Origin: Candidatus Hodarchaeaceae archaeon
GTDB lineage: Archaea; Hadarchaeota; Hadarchaeia; Hadarchaeales; Hadarchaeaceae
Reading direction: 5' to 3'
Length of the DNA: 23,647 bases
Assembly (NCBI GenBank): GCA_030018135.1
Contig: JASEGJ010000017.1
Location: forward strand, 1 to 23,647
In this document: in pieces, positions 23,093 through 23,647 of the stretch
How the letters are laid out: each line of letters starts with the position of its first letter
Numbering within the stretch: position 1 is the stretch's first letter
The notes under the pieces: generated by a model
Databases searched by the model: none
What the model was told of the DNA's origin: nothing
Seen by the model: the letters and a program-made list of their open reading frames with translations, nothing else
Program-made: the position numbers and the translations under genes

Positions 23093-23515
23093 TTATTTTA
23101 CAGGAATGAGTTTTGTTAGCCGCACCATACGCTCTTCGATGCCATCTCGCAGTTCTTCCAAATCCCCTTTGTCACGTACGAGCGAAGCGTAGCCTTGTAA
23201 ATCTTGGGCTAGGATTTCTGCTATTTCGGCATCGAGGATCCCTGCATAGATCGCTAGTTCAATGGTATAGAACGAGCGAATGATAGCATTTAACCCCTTT
23301 CGCCACCTCTTCCAAGCGCCTGGCCTCTGGATTCTTAGTTCCTCCGCCAGTTTCTCAAATGTCACACCATCTCCCCAGTAAAAAAGCAGCATCGCTTTGA
23401 ACACCCTTGGATCGAGATTAGACCTCTCTAGTAGGACACGGGCGAGTGCATCATTTTCTAACCACTTTTCCACCTGGACGATGGGTTTCCCGGGTATTTT
23501 ATCACCGTGAACCAT
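23093..23515 (-). CDS. Unrecognised helix-turn-helix protein
   Basis: A 140-aa, mostly helical protein. A helix-turn-helix is suggested at about residues 46-72 (YWGDGVTFEKLAEELRIQRPG), followed by the basic AWKRWRKGLNAI. The C-terminal half (SFYTIELAIYAGILDAEIAEIL, shown by its ends, to EERMVRLTKLIPVK) looks like a helical dimerisation or effector domain. No cysteine cluster or membrane segment is present. The ATG at 23515 lacks a ribosome-binding motif, and AATAAAAGA about 20 bases upstream could serve as TATA for a near-leaderless transcript. A palindrome overlaps that box, so an autoregulated transcription factor is the best guess. Confidence 0.65.
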   Translation of the reverse strand: MVHGDKIPGKPIVQVEKWLENDALARVLLERSNLDPRVFKAMLLFYWGDGVTFEKLAEELRIQRPGAWKRWRKGLNAIIRSFYTIELAIYAGILDAEIAEILAQDLQGYASLVRDKGDLEELRDGIEERMVRLTKLIPVK

Positions 23516-23535
23516 GTACTCAAAACTATCTTTTA

Positions 23536-23558
23536 TTGTTTCCTAAATCGGGAAACAA
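23536..23558. promoter_or_regulatory. Operator-like palindrome upstream of the HTH gene
   Basis: Perfect 8-bp arms TTGTTTCC (23536-23543) and GGAAACAA (23551-23558) flank a 7-base centre. The TCGGGAA inside the right arm (23548-23554) recurs at 23566-23572, exactly 18 bases away. On the minus strand the palindrome touches the TATA-like AATAAAAGA that precedes the HTH gene. This fits a repressor site, perhaps bound by the HTH protein itself. Confidence 0.5.
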
Positions 23559-23594
23559 ACATCATTCGGGAACGCTTTTTCATCTCAATTACAA

Positions 23595-23647
23595 TTAAGT
23601 CATTTCCCACAAGTCACGCCGTAGTTTAAAAACATCGGAGTCCCAGA
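23595..23647. repeat. Right arm of 53-bp terminal inverted repeat
   Basis: This is the exact reverse complement of 2-54. It begins 80 bases upstream of the HTH gene start (minus strand) and runs to the last base of the window. The near-palindrome seen in the left arm lies here at 23619-23638. Confidence 0.9.

Noticed and set aside
237-23515. Composite transposon carrying the block between two IS copies
   Set aside because: Only one IS is present, and the terminal repeat lies outside the recognised IS ends.
1-23647. Whole window as a linear virus or plasmid with inverted termini
   Set aside because: The content is core chromosomal genes in a conserved archaeal order, with no viral structural, polymerase or plasmid partition genes.

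Overview
The window is a block of archaeal chromosome that is almost entirely coding. The genes are diagnostic: Rpo11/RpoL, TFS, exosome Csl4, PCNA, both primase subunits PriS and PriL, a GINS subunit, eL44, eS27, aIF2-alpha, Nop10, a PAC2 proteasome-assembly chaperone, Alba, archaeal-type AspRS, Dph2, NreA and EndoQ. The order PCNA-primase-GINS-L44e-S27e-aIF2alpha-Nop10-PAC2 is the replication/translation neighbourhood known from many Euryarchaeota and related uncultivated lineages. No species can be named from the sequence. TTG and GTG starts are frequent, Shine-Dalgarno motifs are common, and many genes abut or overlap by a few bases, so translational coupling is widespread.

Layout. (1) Positions 1-1160 carry one arm of a 53-bp inverted repeat found at both window ends, then an apparently intact IS6/IS240-like insertion sequence. 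(2) On the minus strand at 1358-6323 lie ppsA (gluconeogenic PEP synthase), NreA (PCNA-binding DNA repair protein) and a radical SAM protein of the spore-photolyase-like superfamily with a fused N-terminal HTH. (3) A divergent promoter region near 6330-6400 leads to a plus-strand cluster at 6484-11086: dph2, a METTL5-like rRNA methyltransferase, csl4, a 70-aa unknown, rpoL, a DUF99 (endonuclease dU-like) protein, signal peptidase I, a Nudix hydrolase and TFS. (4) After a 162-bp gap with a possible 27-codon ORF and hairpin comes the replication-translation superoperon (11249-17450), followed by endoQ (to 18796). (5) A tandem 23-bp repeat precedes a ferredoxin, a geranylgeranyl reductase and a small membrane/coiled-coil protein (18995-20620), a likely module for reducing archaeal membrane lipids. 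(6) On the minus strand are alba, a Zn/KH NusA-like protein and aspS (22785 to 20609). A mostly noncoding stretch with a possible gene remnant follows, then an unrecognised HTH protein with a palindromic operator-like site at its TATA box.

How the genes work together. Most functions serve information processing: transcription elongation (RpoL, TFS), RNA decay (Csl4), replication priming and clamp (PriS/PriL, GINS, PCNA), translation (L44e, S27e, aIF2alpha, Nop10, Dph2, rRNA methyltransferase, AspRS) and chromatin (Alba). One theme stands out. Two DNA repair proteins, NreA and EndoQ, end in PIP-box-like tails and share the window with PCNA, and a second candidate deaminated-base nuclease (DUF99) is also present. 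I did not find a clearly new defence or mobile system. The items most worth a second look are the terminal inverted repeat, the HTH-radical SAM fusion, the tandem-repeat promoter, the HTH gene with its palindrome, the small unknown protein beside rpoL and the AspRS specificity residues.
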